Of a DNA stretch of 64,000 nt, positions 46,976 through 55,214 are shown in pieces. Position numbers and translations under genes: made by a program. Below the pieces are notes generated by a model. The model had not been told where the DNA came from and ran no database searches. It saw only the letters and a list, made by a program, of their open reading frames with translations. Within the stretch, counting starts at the first letter, position 1. Every line of letters starts with the position of its first letter. Location of the stretch: assembly GCF_020618415.1 (NCBI RefSeq), contig NZ_CP085345.1:1302001-1366000 (forward strand). The letters run 5' to 3'. This DNA is from Cupriavidus sp. MP-37. GTDB taxonomy: Bacteria; Pseudomonadota; Gammaproteobacteria; Burkholderiales; Burkholderiaceae.

Positions 46976-48073
46976 ATGCCCAGTCTTTTCGACCCATTCA
47001 AGCTCGGCGCCATCGAGCTCGCCAACCGTGTCGTCATGGCACCGCTCACCCGTTCGCGGGCCGACGCCAACGACGTGCCTTCCGCGCTGATGGCGCAATA
47101 CTACGCACAACGTGCGGGTGCCGGACTCATCATCTCCGAAGCGATCAACGTCACTCGGAACTCGCAGTCGTTTGAACGCTCGCCAGGCATCTACAGCGAC
47201 CAACAGACCGAAGGCTGGCGCCGTGTGGTGGACGGCATTCACCAGCACGGCGGCCGCATCGTGGCCCAGCTCTGGCATACCGGCCGCGCCAGTTCCTTTG
47301 CCATTCTCAACGGTAAGGCTCCCGTTTCGCCGTCGGCCGTCAACGACGATCTGCATCTCCTCCATGTTTGGGGGCAGTTGGAAAATGGCGTCTACACCAA
47401 GATCCATGCCACGCCCTCGCGCGCAATGACCACCGAGGAAGTCCGGGCCACCGTCCAGGAATACCGTCGTGCCGCCGAAAACGCGAAGGCCGCTGGCTTC
47501 GATGGACTTGAAATTCATGCTGCCAACGGCTATCTGCCGCATCAGTTTCTGTCTCCCGGTACCAACCAGCGCGATGACCAATACGGCGGCTCGCTGGAAA
47601 ACCGGACGCGTTTCTTGCGGGAGATCATCGAGCAGGTGTCGGAAGTATTTCCGCTCGACCGCATCGGCGTTCGGATCTCACCGTTTGCTGACTATAACAA
47701 CGTACGCGATCCCGATCCGGCGCCGACGTACCGGTATGTCGCCGCCATGGTGCAGGAGTTCGGAATGGCTTATCTGCACGTTGCCGACACAAATGGGTGG
47801 TTCGACCGTCACGACTTGCCGCGCATTCTGGAGATCGTCCGCCCAGCTTACTCCGGCGCACTAATTGTCAATGGCGGCATCGACGGCGATAAGGCGAAGC
47901 AGCTCGTCGCCGCAGGAACCGCGGATGTTGTGGCCTTCGGCCGGGCCTTTATTGCGAACCCTGACCTGGTTTCGCGCTTGAAAGACAACGTCCCGCTCGC
48001 CCAGGCGTCTATGGAACACTGGTACGGTGGATCTGCAAAGGGCTATACCGACTATCCGGCCTATGGAGCTTGA
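46976..48073 (+). CDS. Old Yellow Enzyme / alkene reductase
   Basis: 365 residues. LANRVVMAPLTRSRADANDV, IVAQLWHTGRAS, EIHAANGYLPHQFL with the His/Asn active-site pair, and NQRDDQYGGSLENR identify an Old Yellow Enzyme of the NemA type. GGAG at 46962 supports ATG 46976. A second copy-type enzyme at 42650 suggests reduction of two related alkenes or nitro compounds. Confidence 0.93.
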   Translation: MPSLFDPFKLGAIELANRVVMAPLTRSRADANDVPSALMAQYYAQRAGAGLIISEAINVTRNSQSFERSPGIYSDQQTEGWRRVVDGIHQHGGRIVAQLWHTGRASSFAILNGKAPVSPSAVNDDLHLLHVWGQLENGVYTKIHATPSRAMTTEEVRATVQEYRRAAENAKAAGFDGLEIHAANGYLPHQFLSPGTNQRDDQYGGSLENRTRFLREIIEQVSEVFPLDRIGVRISPFADYNNVRDPDPAPTYRYVAAMVQEFGMAYLHVADTNGWFDRHDLPRILEIVRPAYSGALIVNGGIDGDKAKQLVAAGTADVVAFGRAFIANPDLVSRLKDNVPLAQASMEHWYGGSAKGYTDYPAYGA

Positions 48074-48138
48074 GAGCCGACCACAGGGTAAATACCTAGA
48101 TAGTTGAGTCTGCAGCGTACAGACGCATCTGCTACAGT

Positions 48139-48167
48139 TTATCGACCGATCACTGATCGGTCGATAA
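48139..48167. promoter_or_regulatory. Perfect 29-bp palindromic operator upstream of the alcohol dehydrogenase
   Basis: TTATCGACCGATCA, a central C, then the exact complement. Its length and GATCGGTCGA-type arms are typical of TetR-family operators. It overlaps the presumed promoter of the gene starting at 48226 and aligns with the site at 36822. Confidence 0.75.
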
Positions 48168-48225
48168 GTATATGGCGGAAGACAACTCGGTCGATCCGCC
48201 TCGACCGAATAACTGGAGACCTCGC

Positions 48226-49299
48226 ATGGCTATGATGAAAGCCACCGTATTCGTCGAACCGGGGCGCATTGCGCTTGAAGACAAGCCGATTCCCGACATC
48301 GGGCCCACGGATGCCCTGATTCGCATTACGACGACCACAATCTGCGGCACTGACATTCATATCCTGAAGGGCGAATACCCTGTGCGCAGCGGACTGACCC
48401 TGGGGCACGAACCAATCGGCATCATCGAAAAGCTTGGTTCCCAAGTCACGGGTTACCAGGAAGGACAGCGCGTGCTGTGTGCAGCAGTGACTCCGTGCGG
48501 CCAGTGTTCGTCCTGCCTAATGGGATTCCATTCCCAGTGCGGCAGCCAAGCCCCCAATGGCTGGAAAGTGGCGGGAGGTTGGAAGATTGGCAACTATCTG
48601 GACGGCTGCCAGGCGGAGTATTTCGTTGTGCCAGACGCTCAGGCAAACCTTGCACTGATTCCCGACCATCTGAGCGATGAGGACGTACTCCTGATTCCGG
48701 ACATCGTCAGCACCGGTTTTTCCGCTGCCGAGTCCGCAGGCATCAAGATTGGCGATGTCGTTGTTGTCATAGCCCAAGGTCCGATCGGCCTGTGTGCCAC
48801 TGCGGGCGCGCGGCTCCAGGGCGCCGGCCTGGTGATCGCAGTAGACCCGGTCGAAGCACGACTCGAGAAAGCCAGGTCGATGGGCGCTGACGTCCTTCTT
48901 AATCCCAAAGAATGCGATGTGCTGGGCGAGGTAATGAAACTTACGAATGGCGTGGGAGCCGACGTGGCCCTGGAGTGCCTCGGCCGCGATGAGACCATGG
49001 CGACCTGCGTCAACGTGACACGTCCCGGCGGTACCGTGTCTAGCGTTGGCATCTATTCGAAGGATATTCCTGTCCCTCTGGACGGCTTTGGCGCCGGCCT
49101 TGCCAACAAGCGAATCGTTACCTCGACATGCCCAGGCGGCAAAGAGCGCATGCGTCGGCTACTCAACGTGACTTCTAGCCAGCGCATCAAGCTAGACCAT
49201 TTGGTCACGCACACCTATCCGCTTGATGACGTGGTCGCTGCCTACGAGTTGTTCGGCCATCAACGCGATGGTGTCGTCAAGCTGGCACTGAAGCCTTGA
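48226..49299 (+). CDS. Zinc-dependent alcohol dehydrogenase (MDR)
   Basis: 357 residues. Catalytic zinc motif TICGTDIHILKGEYP with GHEPIG, a structural zinc loop CGQCSSCLMGFHSQC, and nucleotide-binding VIAQGPIGLCATAGA. It oxidises an alcohol or reduces an aldehyde with NAD(P)H. GGAG eight bases upstream supports ATG 48226; an ATG 54 bases upstream would start inside the operator's downstream edge. It is the last gene of the redox block. Confidence 0.92.
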   Translation: MAMMKATVFVEPGRIALEDKPIPDIGPTDALIRITTTTICGTDIHILKGEYPVRSGLTLGHEPIGIIEKLGSQVTGYQEGQRVLCAAVTPCGQCSSCLMGFHSQCGSQAPNGWKVAGGWKIGNYLDGCQAEYFVVPDAQANLALIPDHLSDEDVLLIPDIVSTGFSAAESAGIKIGDVVVVIAQGPIGLCATAGARLQGAGLVIAVDPVEARLEKARSMGADVLLNPKECDVLGEVMKLTNGVGADVALECLGRDETMATCVNVTRPGGTVSSVGIYSKDIPVPLDGFGAGLANKRIVTSTCPGGKERMRRLLNVTSSQRIKLDHLVTHTYPLDDVVAAYELFGHQRDGVVKLALKP

Positions 49300-49866
49300 G
49301 TAGAGCTTGATATCGCCGACGTAGGCCGTCCACCAAGATAAGGGGAATCCGCTATCACAAGGAGCCGTCTTCGGTATTGACGCGTGAATAATGGGCCGCT
49401 ATCCACCCCGGTAAAACTCCATGCTTTGTCCCGGATTGACCACCCGCCGTAGCCAGTCCGGCATCTCACTGGTCCCTTGCCAGATCTGCACCGCGGCCTT
49501 GCGGTGGCAGACCAAGAGCGGTGCTTGTGGGGGTGGGGGGGTGGATCAAAGCACCCTGCGCCCGCGGTTCCTCCATGGTCAGGTCGTAGTCGCCATCTGC
49601 GCCTGGATCCAGAGGGATCGCGGCCGCTGGCTCAATCTTCGTTGTCATCGTTGCTGTTGCTAGCTTTGCTGGCTTCCTGGTGGTCACCAGGCAGCGCCAA
49701 TGCCTCCTGCTGAGTACGGCTTTGCCTCGGCGCGCTGGGCCCCGCGCGTCGTCGCGGCCAATTCCTACCGCACCGCTTCCCGGTCGACGGCAGCCTGCCG
49801 CTGTGCCGGATCGGCGGCCGCGAGCTGCTCGGTGAGCTGCGCTGCTGGCGTTCAGCGATACCAGCG
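49300..49866. other. Degenerate region, no supported gene
   Basis: All frames are interrupted. On the minus strand a frame reads AAQLTEQLAAADPAQRQAAV up to a stop and then resumes with protein-like character, which suggests remains of a lost gene of unknown kind. I see no insertion-sequence ends. Confidence 0.4.
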
Positions 49867-50358
49867 ATGAACGCTGACGGCAAAGAGCAGGATAGCTGCC
49901 TTGCACGGTTGGGCCCATCCAGAATCCTGCCACGCGGTGTAAAAAAGGAGGACTATACCTATCAATATCAAGCACGGTTCGCCGATGACCTCTCCGTACT
50001 ATCCGAGGCTCCGGCCGTCTTCACCGATTTGCTCGGTCTCATCCAGGCCAACGACAAGAATCACTACGACGCCATGATGAAGATTATCTAGCCGCTGTCC
50101 AACTCCGACGACTATCTCACCCTGACGGACCCCGGCTTTCTGAAGACGACAGATGAACGGTCGGCCGAGCTAATCGACACTGTTGTCACATTGGCCCGCG
50201 ACGCGCTCGGCGACGGCGAAGGTGGGATCAATCGCCGCGCATTGACTTCCCTGAAAAGGGAGTGCGAGGGCCAACGAAGCGGGCAGTGCACGTATGATCC
50301 CACGATCAAGCCAGTTGCCATCACGACCAGCCATGGCCAGGTGGTCTTCGATTTCTGA
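49867..50358 (+). pseudogene. Hypothetical gene broken by an in-frame amber codon
   Basis: A frame with protein-like composition (KKEDYTYQYQARFADDLSVL ... NHYDAMMKII) meets TAG at 50089-50091, then continues in the same frame for 88 codons (PLSNSDDYLTLTDPGFLKTT ... VVFDF) to TGA at 50356. The uniform character on both sides suggests one original protein of about 130-160 residues with a nonsense mutation. Family unknown; the true start is uncertain. Confidence 0.5.
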
Positions 50359-50607
50359 CCTACCAAGTATGAGGGGCGAGCGATGCTCGTCCCAGCTGGC
50401 CGTGCCTTGTTGCCGCTTCGTCTTAGCTAAGTTACTGCCGCCTCCCGGAGATCCACTGCCCGTGCTGATCTGTTCAGCGATTCATGAAATGGTGCAGGCG
50501 ATCACCCCGCAGCCGTCAAAAGGCTTTCGCCCGTTGGCGCCGGGCCGCTCTACACCGACAGACGGAAAGGCAGGGATGGGTCGCCCTCGCCCATTTCCAT
50601 ATTCTCG

Positions 50608-51009
50608 TCATTTCAGAAGGAACCTTAAGCGGAACTCCAGCAAATCTCTGAAGCGCGACGGGCTCGTTATCCACCCGTTGCGAACAACTTGCGCACTCTC
50701 GACAAGGTCGTCACGATGCAACTGAAAATGCTTGTCGCATACGGCCATGAGCGTTGCAGACTGTATGGGAAACCGGGGCCTTAGAATCATGGCGGCAAGC
50801 CTGAAGACGTTCGCGTCGCGCTTGTTCAAAGAGGTCGCAACGCCGCGCAGAGCGACGTCGACGCACCGTTCAATGATCTCCAGGTCCTCGGTTCTGGATG
50901 GCATGTCGTTCCAGATCTGTCAGATACGATATGCACCTACGGCGAAGTTGTCTACTGGACCCTGCGACGCTAGTAGCAGGCTGCTGAAATACTCCCCCCG
51001 GTTGACCAT
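50608..51009 (-). pseudogene. Hypothetical gene with an in-frame TGA at codon 30
   Basis: ATG 51009 has GGAG six bases upstream and encodes MVNRGEYFSSLLLASQGPVD and nine more residues, then TGA at 50922-50920. The same frame continues QIWND and 98 further residues (MPSRTEDLEIIERCVDVALR ... FLLK) to a stop at 50608. A single TGG-to-TGA change would explain it, giving a ~133-residue protein. Alternatively only the 98-residue part from 50904 is expressed. Family not recognised. Confidence 0.5.
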
Positions 51010-51101
51010 AATTTCTCCAACAGTGATCGCGGCTTCTACTACTAACTTCGGAAGCTGGGATCCTGCTTAGGCTATGTATTTCGACTCGGCTGGAGATGAG
51101 A

Positions 51102-51338
51102 TTAGATCGCCTCATCCCCCCATTCTGATCTGATTGACTCTACATATCGGCGCGTGGCTGATGCCTGGTTCCTCCAAAGGCCAAAGGCATCTACTGGCTC
51201 CACCGTCACCCGACGGGTGCGAACATAGGCTTGGATTGCATCGAGAATCACTTTTTCGCGCGTCGTCTGCTCTGATCTCGCTATATCAGCGACTCGTGCG
51301 TAAAGTTCCTCGGTTAGCTCAATCATCAATTTCGTCAT
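51102..51338 (-). CDS. Ribbon-helix-helix (CopG/Arc-like) DNA-binding protein
   Basis: 78 residues from ATG 51338 (a TTG at 51353 would add five). The N-terminal beta strand MTKLMIELTEELYARVADIA and the following helices (RSEQTTREKVILDAIQAYV) match ribbon-helix-helix antitoxin-type proteins. No recognisable toxin follows directly; the downstream minus-strand gene at 51009 is of unknown type. It could be an orphan antitoxin or plasmid-type regulator. Confidence 0.7.
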   Translation of the reverse strand: MTKLMIELTEELYARVADIARSEQTTREKVILDAIQAYVRTRRVTVEPVDAFGLWRNQASATRRYVESIRSEWGDEAI

Positions 51339-51381
51339 ACGTCCCGGCTTCAAGGTCAGCGGGCGTTCCTTCTTAGGTTAA

Positions 51382-51609
51382 TCAAAAGGAGCCTCTTCTC
51401 TTCGTTGAAGTAAACCACCGAATCGTGCCTTTTACTGCGCAGGATTCGAAAACCGTAAACTTCCAAATCGCTGTCTTGCTACTGAGTGCCCTTATCGCCG
51501 CGTCGGACAAGCAGCGCAGTGCCTCATCGTACGCTCGTGCCGAGCGTGCTGCCATATAAAGCATATGCGGCCAGCCATCGCTTATGGGACCTCGTTGTGT
51601 TGGGGGCAC
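51382..51609 (-). CDS. Small hypothetical protein
   Basis: Up to 75 residues; the part from LYMAARSARAYDEALRCLSD to the lysine/arginine-rich end (TSTKRRGSF) has protein-like composition. The start is uncertain and I recognise no family. It lies between the ribbon-helix-helix gene and the operator region of the XRE gene. Confidence 0.35.
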   Translation of the reverse strand: MPPTQRGPISDGWPHMLYMAARSARAYDEALRCLSDAAIRALSSKTAIWKFTVFESCAVKGTIRWFTSTKRRGSF

Positions 51610-51689
51610 ATGCTCCAGGCGTTAATATTGTGCACCATACGTCGCACTGTAGTGCATGCCTTGTCCGTGTCACCGCGAGCGACCTAAAA

Positions 51690-51731
51690 TCAACCATAAG
51701 AGGTTGACTCGTTCAACCCGATGTGGTTGAA
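51690..51731. promoter_or_regulatory. Two perfect inverted-repeat operators upstream of the XRE/ImmA pair
   Basis: TCAACC-N6-GGTTGA at 51690-51707 and TTCAACC-N6-GGTTGAA at 51712-51731, centres 23 bp apart. Two cooperative sites directly before an XRE gene are the usual arrangement for autorepression. Confidence 0.75.
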
Positions 51732-51758
51732 TTTGATTTGCGCACTAAGGGGACTTTC

Positions 51759-52133
51759 ATGCTTACAAGCTTCGGCCGATTCCTCCGGGATCTCCGGAAC
51801 CAGCACACTGAACTCATGAAGGACATGGCTGACACCCTTCAGGTCTCAGTTGCCTTTTTGTCAGCAGTCGAGACCGGTAAAAAGAGCATCCCGGCAGGGT
51901 GGAGCAACCTGATCGCTACGGCGTACCGCTTGCCCCCCAAAGAAGTGAAGGCCATGAATCAAGCTATCGACGAGTCTGCTCGCAGCGTGACGATCGACCT
52001 GACGAACCAAAGTGAAGAGCGTCGCGGCCTGGCTGTCGCGCTCGCTCGTCGCTTTGGTGACCTTTCGGACGACGAGATGGCGACGCTGAAACAGGCGATG
52101 CTGCTGCTCAAGCCGCGTGGGGACAAGAAATAA
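51759..52133 (+). CDS. XRE-type helix-turn-helix regulator (ImmR-like)
   Basis: 124 residues. The helix-turn-helix covers FGRFLRDLRNQHTELMKDMA to LQVSVAFLSAVETGKKSIP; the C-terminal half (LARRFGDLSDDEMATLKQAM) is an oligomerisation-type helix. AAGGGG eight bases upstream favours ATG 51759, since an earlier ATG at 51723 lies inside operator 2. The gene overlaps the ImmA-like peptidase by one base (TAATG). Such pairs act in mobile-element immunity control or as XRE/ImmA toxin-antitoxin-like modules. Confidence 0.87.
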   Translation: MLTSFGRFLRDLRNQHTELMKDMADTLQVSVAFLSAVETGKKSIPAGWSNLIATAYRLPPKEVKAMNQAIDESARSVTIDLTNQSEERRGLAVALARRFGDLSDDEMATLKQAMLLLKPRGDKK

Positions 52134-52660
52134 TGCACAACTTCCGTGCCACCCCACAGAGCAGGACGGACATTCGTGCCACTGCGATGCAGTTGCGGCA
52201 GTCGCTGGGACTGACCCATCAGCTGTGGTTTCCGGCCCTCGAGGTCGTAGAGTTGGTCATGCCGAAGCTCGACAAGGAGTACTACTTCCAAGTAGCCACC
52301 CACGAAGAGCTTGGCTCTTCGCATGGCCTCACGATACGTGACGGGGACGAAGTTTCGATCATGCTGCGGGAGGACATCTATGAGCGTGCGTATGCCCATG
52401 AAGGGCGGGACCGTGGAACCGTCGCGCATGAGCTAGGCCACTACCTGATGCACGCTCGCTCTCCTGCATTGCACAGGAATTTTGGCGGGGCCCTGAAGTC
52501 TTTCGAGGATCCGGAATGGCAGGCGAAGTGCTTCCAGGGTGAGCTGCTTGTCCCGCGGCACTTGGTGACGGGCATGAGCCCCTATGACGTGGCGCGTCAA
52601 TGCGGGGTTTCGATGGACGCCGCGGAGTATCAGCTCAAACTGTACGCCGCTGGCAAATAA
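52133..52660 (+). CDS. ImmA/IrrE family zinc metallopeptidase
   Basis: 175 residues. HELGH at residues 99-103 is the HExxH zinc motif, and the downstream Glu of CFQGELLVP (Glu137) is in the place of the third ligand region of this family. ImmA/IrrE peptidases cleave the cognate XRE repressor to induce its targets. Translational coupling to the XRE gene supports that relationship. The C-terminal VARQCGVSMDAAEYQLKLYA is the small helical tail normally seen. Confidence 0.9.
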   Translation: MHNFRATPQSRTDIRATAMQLRQSLGLTHQLWFPALEVVELVMPKLDKEYYFQVATHEELGSSHGLTIRDGDEVSIMLREDIYERAYAHEGRDRGTVAHELGHYLMHARSPALHRNFGGALKSFEDPEWQAKCFQGELLVPRHLVTGMSPYDVARQCGVSMDAAEYQLKLYAAGK

Positions 52661-52839
52661 AAAGCGCACTTGCGAGTTGCAGCTCGACAAGGCGCCCTGG
52701 GAAAAAGAGAGCCGAACAAAAGCCTCCAGCTTTCTCTTTGTGCATATGATTGTGTGCGACCGGTATTCTATGTACGGATATCGGATCAATCAAGGCCAAA
52801 GTTCATCTTCGAGGCGAAATCACTACGGAGGGTTCCGTT

Positions 52840-52950
52840 ATGTTCATCCCGAACGAACGCCCCAAAGTCGTCCGTGTGTGCGCCTATACGAGGGTACGGT
52901 GTGGCCGTCCTGAGTTCGTGTGCTCGCACTGGCGCAGCCTGCCGTACTAA
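52840..52950 (+). CDS. Small hypothetical protein (36 residues)
   Basis: ATG 52840 is preceded by GGAGGG at a good distance. The product ends YTRVRCGRPEFVCSHWRSLP, a charged, Arg/Trp-containing tail of the kind seen in small proteins of mobile regions. The N-terminal MFIPNERPKVVRV is also protein-like. I cannot confirm expression. Confidence 0.42.
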   Translation: MFIPNERPKVVRVCAYTRVRCGRPEFVCSHWRSLPY

Positions 52951-53024
52951 GAGCAGGTGAGGAGTGCCCCGGTAGGCACCCGCCTACCGGCTGACCGCTT
53001 TTCGAACTTAGGATTTGAACCGAA

Positions 53025-53258
53025 ATGGCTAAGAAACCGATCCATGTTGTGCCCCATCCGGAAGGCTGGGCGACTCGTCGTGAAGGCACCACGCGCGTCG
53101 GACGCGTCACGCAAACCAAAGACGAGGCGATGTCGCGTGGCCGGCAGCAAGCGCAACGCGACCGCACCGAGCTCGTTATTCACGATCGCAAGGGCGTCAT
53201 CCGTGATAGCGATAGCTATGGCAATGACCCGTACCCGCCGCGCGACAAGAAGCACTGA
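53025..53258 (+). CDS. DUF2188 domain protein
   Basis: 77 residues. KPIHVVPHPEGWATRREG, then TKDEAMSRGRQQAQRDRTEL and VIHDRKGVIRDSDSYGNDP, is a full-length DUF2188 protein. The family occurs near toxin-antitoxin and phage-like genes, with no known biochemical function. Confidence 0.88.
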   Translation: MAKKPIHVVPHPEGWATRREGTTRVGRVTQTKDEAMSRGRQQAQRDRTELVIHDRKGVIRDSDSYGNDPYPPRDKKH

Positions 53259-53266
53259 GGCGGACA

Positions 53267-53521
53267 ATGGCGGAAATCCGCCCCTACTTCAGCTTCATAG
53301 CGTTTGCGGCCATGTTCGTGGTGCTTGTTTTCCACGATTTGGACAGGCACGTGGCCCTGGTGGCCGCTAGCGCTTCGGCTGCTTTTGCATTCCTCGCATG
53401 TCTTGCGGGAATCCAGATGCAGATCCAAGGCGGCGTGCGCAGCATCGCATGGGGAGAAATTCTCGTGCCCTTCCTGATGATGTGGATCGCTCTGCATCAG
53501 ATTGCGCAGTCGATCAGCTAG
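53267..53521 (+). CDS. Small membrane protein of unknown function
   Basis: 84 residues with three hydrophobic segments (SFIAFAAMFVVLVFHDL; VALVAASASAAFAFLACLAGI; GEILVPFLMMWIALHQI). It begins eight bases after the DUF2188 gene, so the two are probably co-transcribed. Family not recognised. Confidence 0.68.
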   Translation: MAEIRPYFSFIAFAAMFVVLVFHDLDRHVALVAASASAAFAFLACLAGIQMQIQGGVRSIAWGEILVPFLMMWIALHQIAQSIS

Positions 53522-53621
53522 CGGCACGACGGCCTGCCGCATTCCCATTCCGGCAGGCCTCCTCACATGAGGCTATAGCGCCTGTTGAATCCGGGACAGC
53601 CTCAACACAGGGAGACGGAAG

Positions 53622-53972
53622 ATGAATTCTGGTGCCAGGGCTTGCATCGCATATATCGTTGCACGCGCGATCTCGGATTCCAAGGCCAGTCATGCCTATG
53701 ATTACTCGGAATCCAAGTACGTTGCATTTACCGGGGATGTGACTACCCGCGAGGTCAACGTCTATGACTATGGACGTCGCTGCTATTGCTCGGGTTCGCT
53801 GCCACAGCTGTATGACTATGGCAATCGGAAGCACATCGATCTGCAGGTCAACGGAGATCGATTTAGCGGCTTCGACTATGACTCGCGTAAGCACTTCGAG
53901 GGATCGGTCAGCGGAAATAGTGTCAGCCTGTATGACTATGAAACCTCGAAATACTACAACTACACGGTGTAA
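53622..53972 (+). CDS. YDY-repeat protein of unknown function
   Basis: 116 residues. After an N-terminal segment of about 25 residues the chain carries five spaced aromatic motifs: AYDYSESKY, VYDYGRRCY, LYDYGNRKH, FDYDSRKHF and LYDYETSKY. Spacing is roughly 16-22 residues, consistent with a small beta-repeat (beta-roll or hairpin stack) protein. GGGAGACGGAAG precedes the ATG. I recognise no named family; it is conserved-looking and compact, so likely real. Confidence 0.7.
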   Translation: MNSGARACIAYIVARAISDSKASHAYDYSESKYVAFTGDVTTREVNVYDYGRRCYCSGSLPQLYDYGNRKHIDLQVNGDRFSGFDYDSRKHFEGSVSGNSVSLYDYETSKYYNYTV

Positions 53973-54136
53973 CTAGTCACCAGTGTCCAGGGGATACTGC
54001 TCGAACGCGATCGAGCCTGCCCTGCTCCTGATGTGGATTGGCTTACATCACCTGGCAAAGGTGATTGGCTGAACCCGCTCGCCCCGGCCTTCCTCCCGCA
54101 AGGTTGCGGCCTTTCCAACGCTTAGGGGATCAACAT

Positions 54137-54475
54137 ATGACCTATCTCGCCAGATATGCCTTTGCAGTAATGGCTGCAGTGATTTGCGTACCCGCAGCAC
54201 AAGCTCAAGTTACGAGCCTTCCGATCTCCAACCTCGAGCTCACCAGAGCGTCTTCTGGGCTCCCAATGGTGAAGGGCATCATGACCAACAACTCGAGACG
54301 CACGACAGGCCTGATCTCAGTTACGTTTGCTCTTTATGACGCCGCTGGCACACAACTCGGCATTGCGATGGCCAACACCACTGCGTTGGAACCAGGGCAG
54401 TCATGGCTAATACAGGCGCTATCGCCGTACAGCGAAGTGGTGACGGCCAAGGTAGTAGATGTAAAGGCCTTCTGA
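54137..54475 (+). CDS. Secreted FxLYD-domain protein
   Basis: 112 residues. A signal peptide (FAVMAAVICVPAAQAQ) is followed by an Ig-like FxLYD domain: VKGIMTNNSRRTTGLISVTF, then ALYDAAGTQLG and the closing LEPGQSW. FxLYD domains are small periplasmic or cell-surface beta-sandwiches of unknown specific function. ATG 54137 is chosen because it gives the signal peptide directly. Confidence 0.8.
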   Translation: MTYLARYAFAVMAAVICVPAAQAQVTSLPISNLELTRASSGLPMVKGIMTNNSRRTTGLISVTFALYDAAGTQLGIAMANTTALEPGQSWLIQALSPYSEVVTAKVVDVKAF

Positions 54476-54699
54476 TTTGTGCCCTTCCATTGATCGCCGA
54501 ACGATCGCACCTTTCTATCAATGGTCGGAGGCCAATTCATAAGGCTCGAACTGCATCACGTCCTGACCAAGCCAATCGTTCACCTCCATGGGGCGGTCCT
54601 GTAGAGGCTTCACTTCATTGCGCGCGAACATCATGGCGGCCTTCTCGCATCGCCGAAGTCGCCAGTGTTAATCGGGATGATACCCATCAGCTGGGACGG

Positions 54700-55214
54700 C
54701 ACGCGGTGCGAGCATGGGCATCGGTCACTACTCATCTCTCCCATACGGCAAGTGTTCCCACTTGGCTGCTGTACCTGCTCTACGCCATAGCCGCAGCATG
54801 GGTATTCGTCATTGGCGTCATTGCTATTCGGTACTCGCACACAGCGAGCAACCAGCAACATATCTAGACTACCGTGAAGACCGGTTTTTCGGCGCGATTT
54901 GGCGGTGGATCTCCGTAGGTGGACGACCAGACAAAACGGGGGCGTTCTGCCCATCGTGCGACACAGTGCTCGTCTATTCAGAGAAGATGAACTATGGGGA
55001 CTGGGAAACGACATTGCACTGTGAAACTTGTGCCTTCACAGTCCTTTCGCAGCCGTGCGACCGGCATGATTTAGTCGCCAAAGTAGAACAGCAAATCGAT
55101 CGCAAGGTTCGAAGCGGGAGAATGGAAAGCTTGCATCCCGGCTCGTCAGCACAAGCCAAGCGAATAGAGGTGCCCCGCGCCTCTATATCAGGCCGCAATG
55201 ATATTGCCGCCTAG
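54700..55214 (+). pseudogene. Frameshifted membrane/zinc-ribbon protein gene
   Basis: One frame ends (SVPTWLLYLLYAIAAAWVFV...RYSHTASNQQHI, stop at 54865) in a membrane helix. A second frame, open from 54714, continues just there with YLDYREDRFFGAIWRWISVG, then CPSCDTVLVYSE and LHCETCAFTV, a four-cysteine zinc ribbon. A single frameshift near 54830-54860 would join a membrane anchor to the zinc ribbon, a plausible original protein. The start is uncertain. Confidence 0.5.

Noticed and set aside
49420..49860. An insertion sequence
   Set aside because: No transposase motif, terminal inverted repeats or target duplication could be seen.
50920..50922. TGA as a selenocysteine codon
   Set aside because: No selenocysteine-insertion hairpin is evident, no redox motif surrounds the position, and the surrounding region contains other broken genes.
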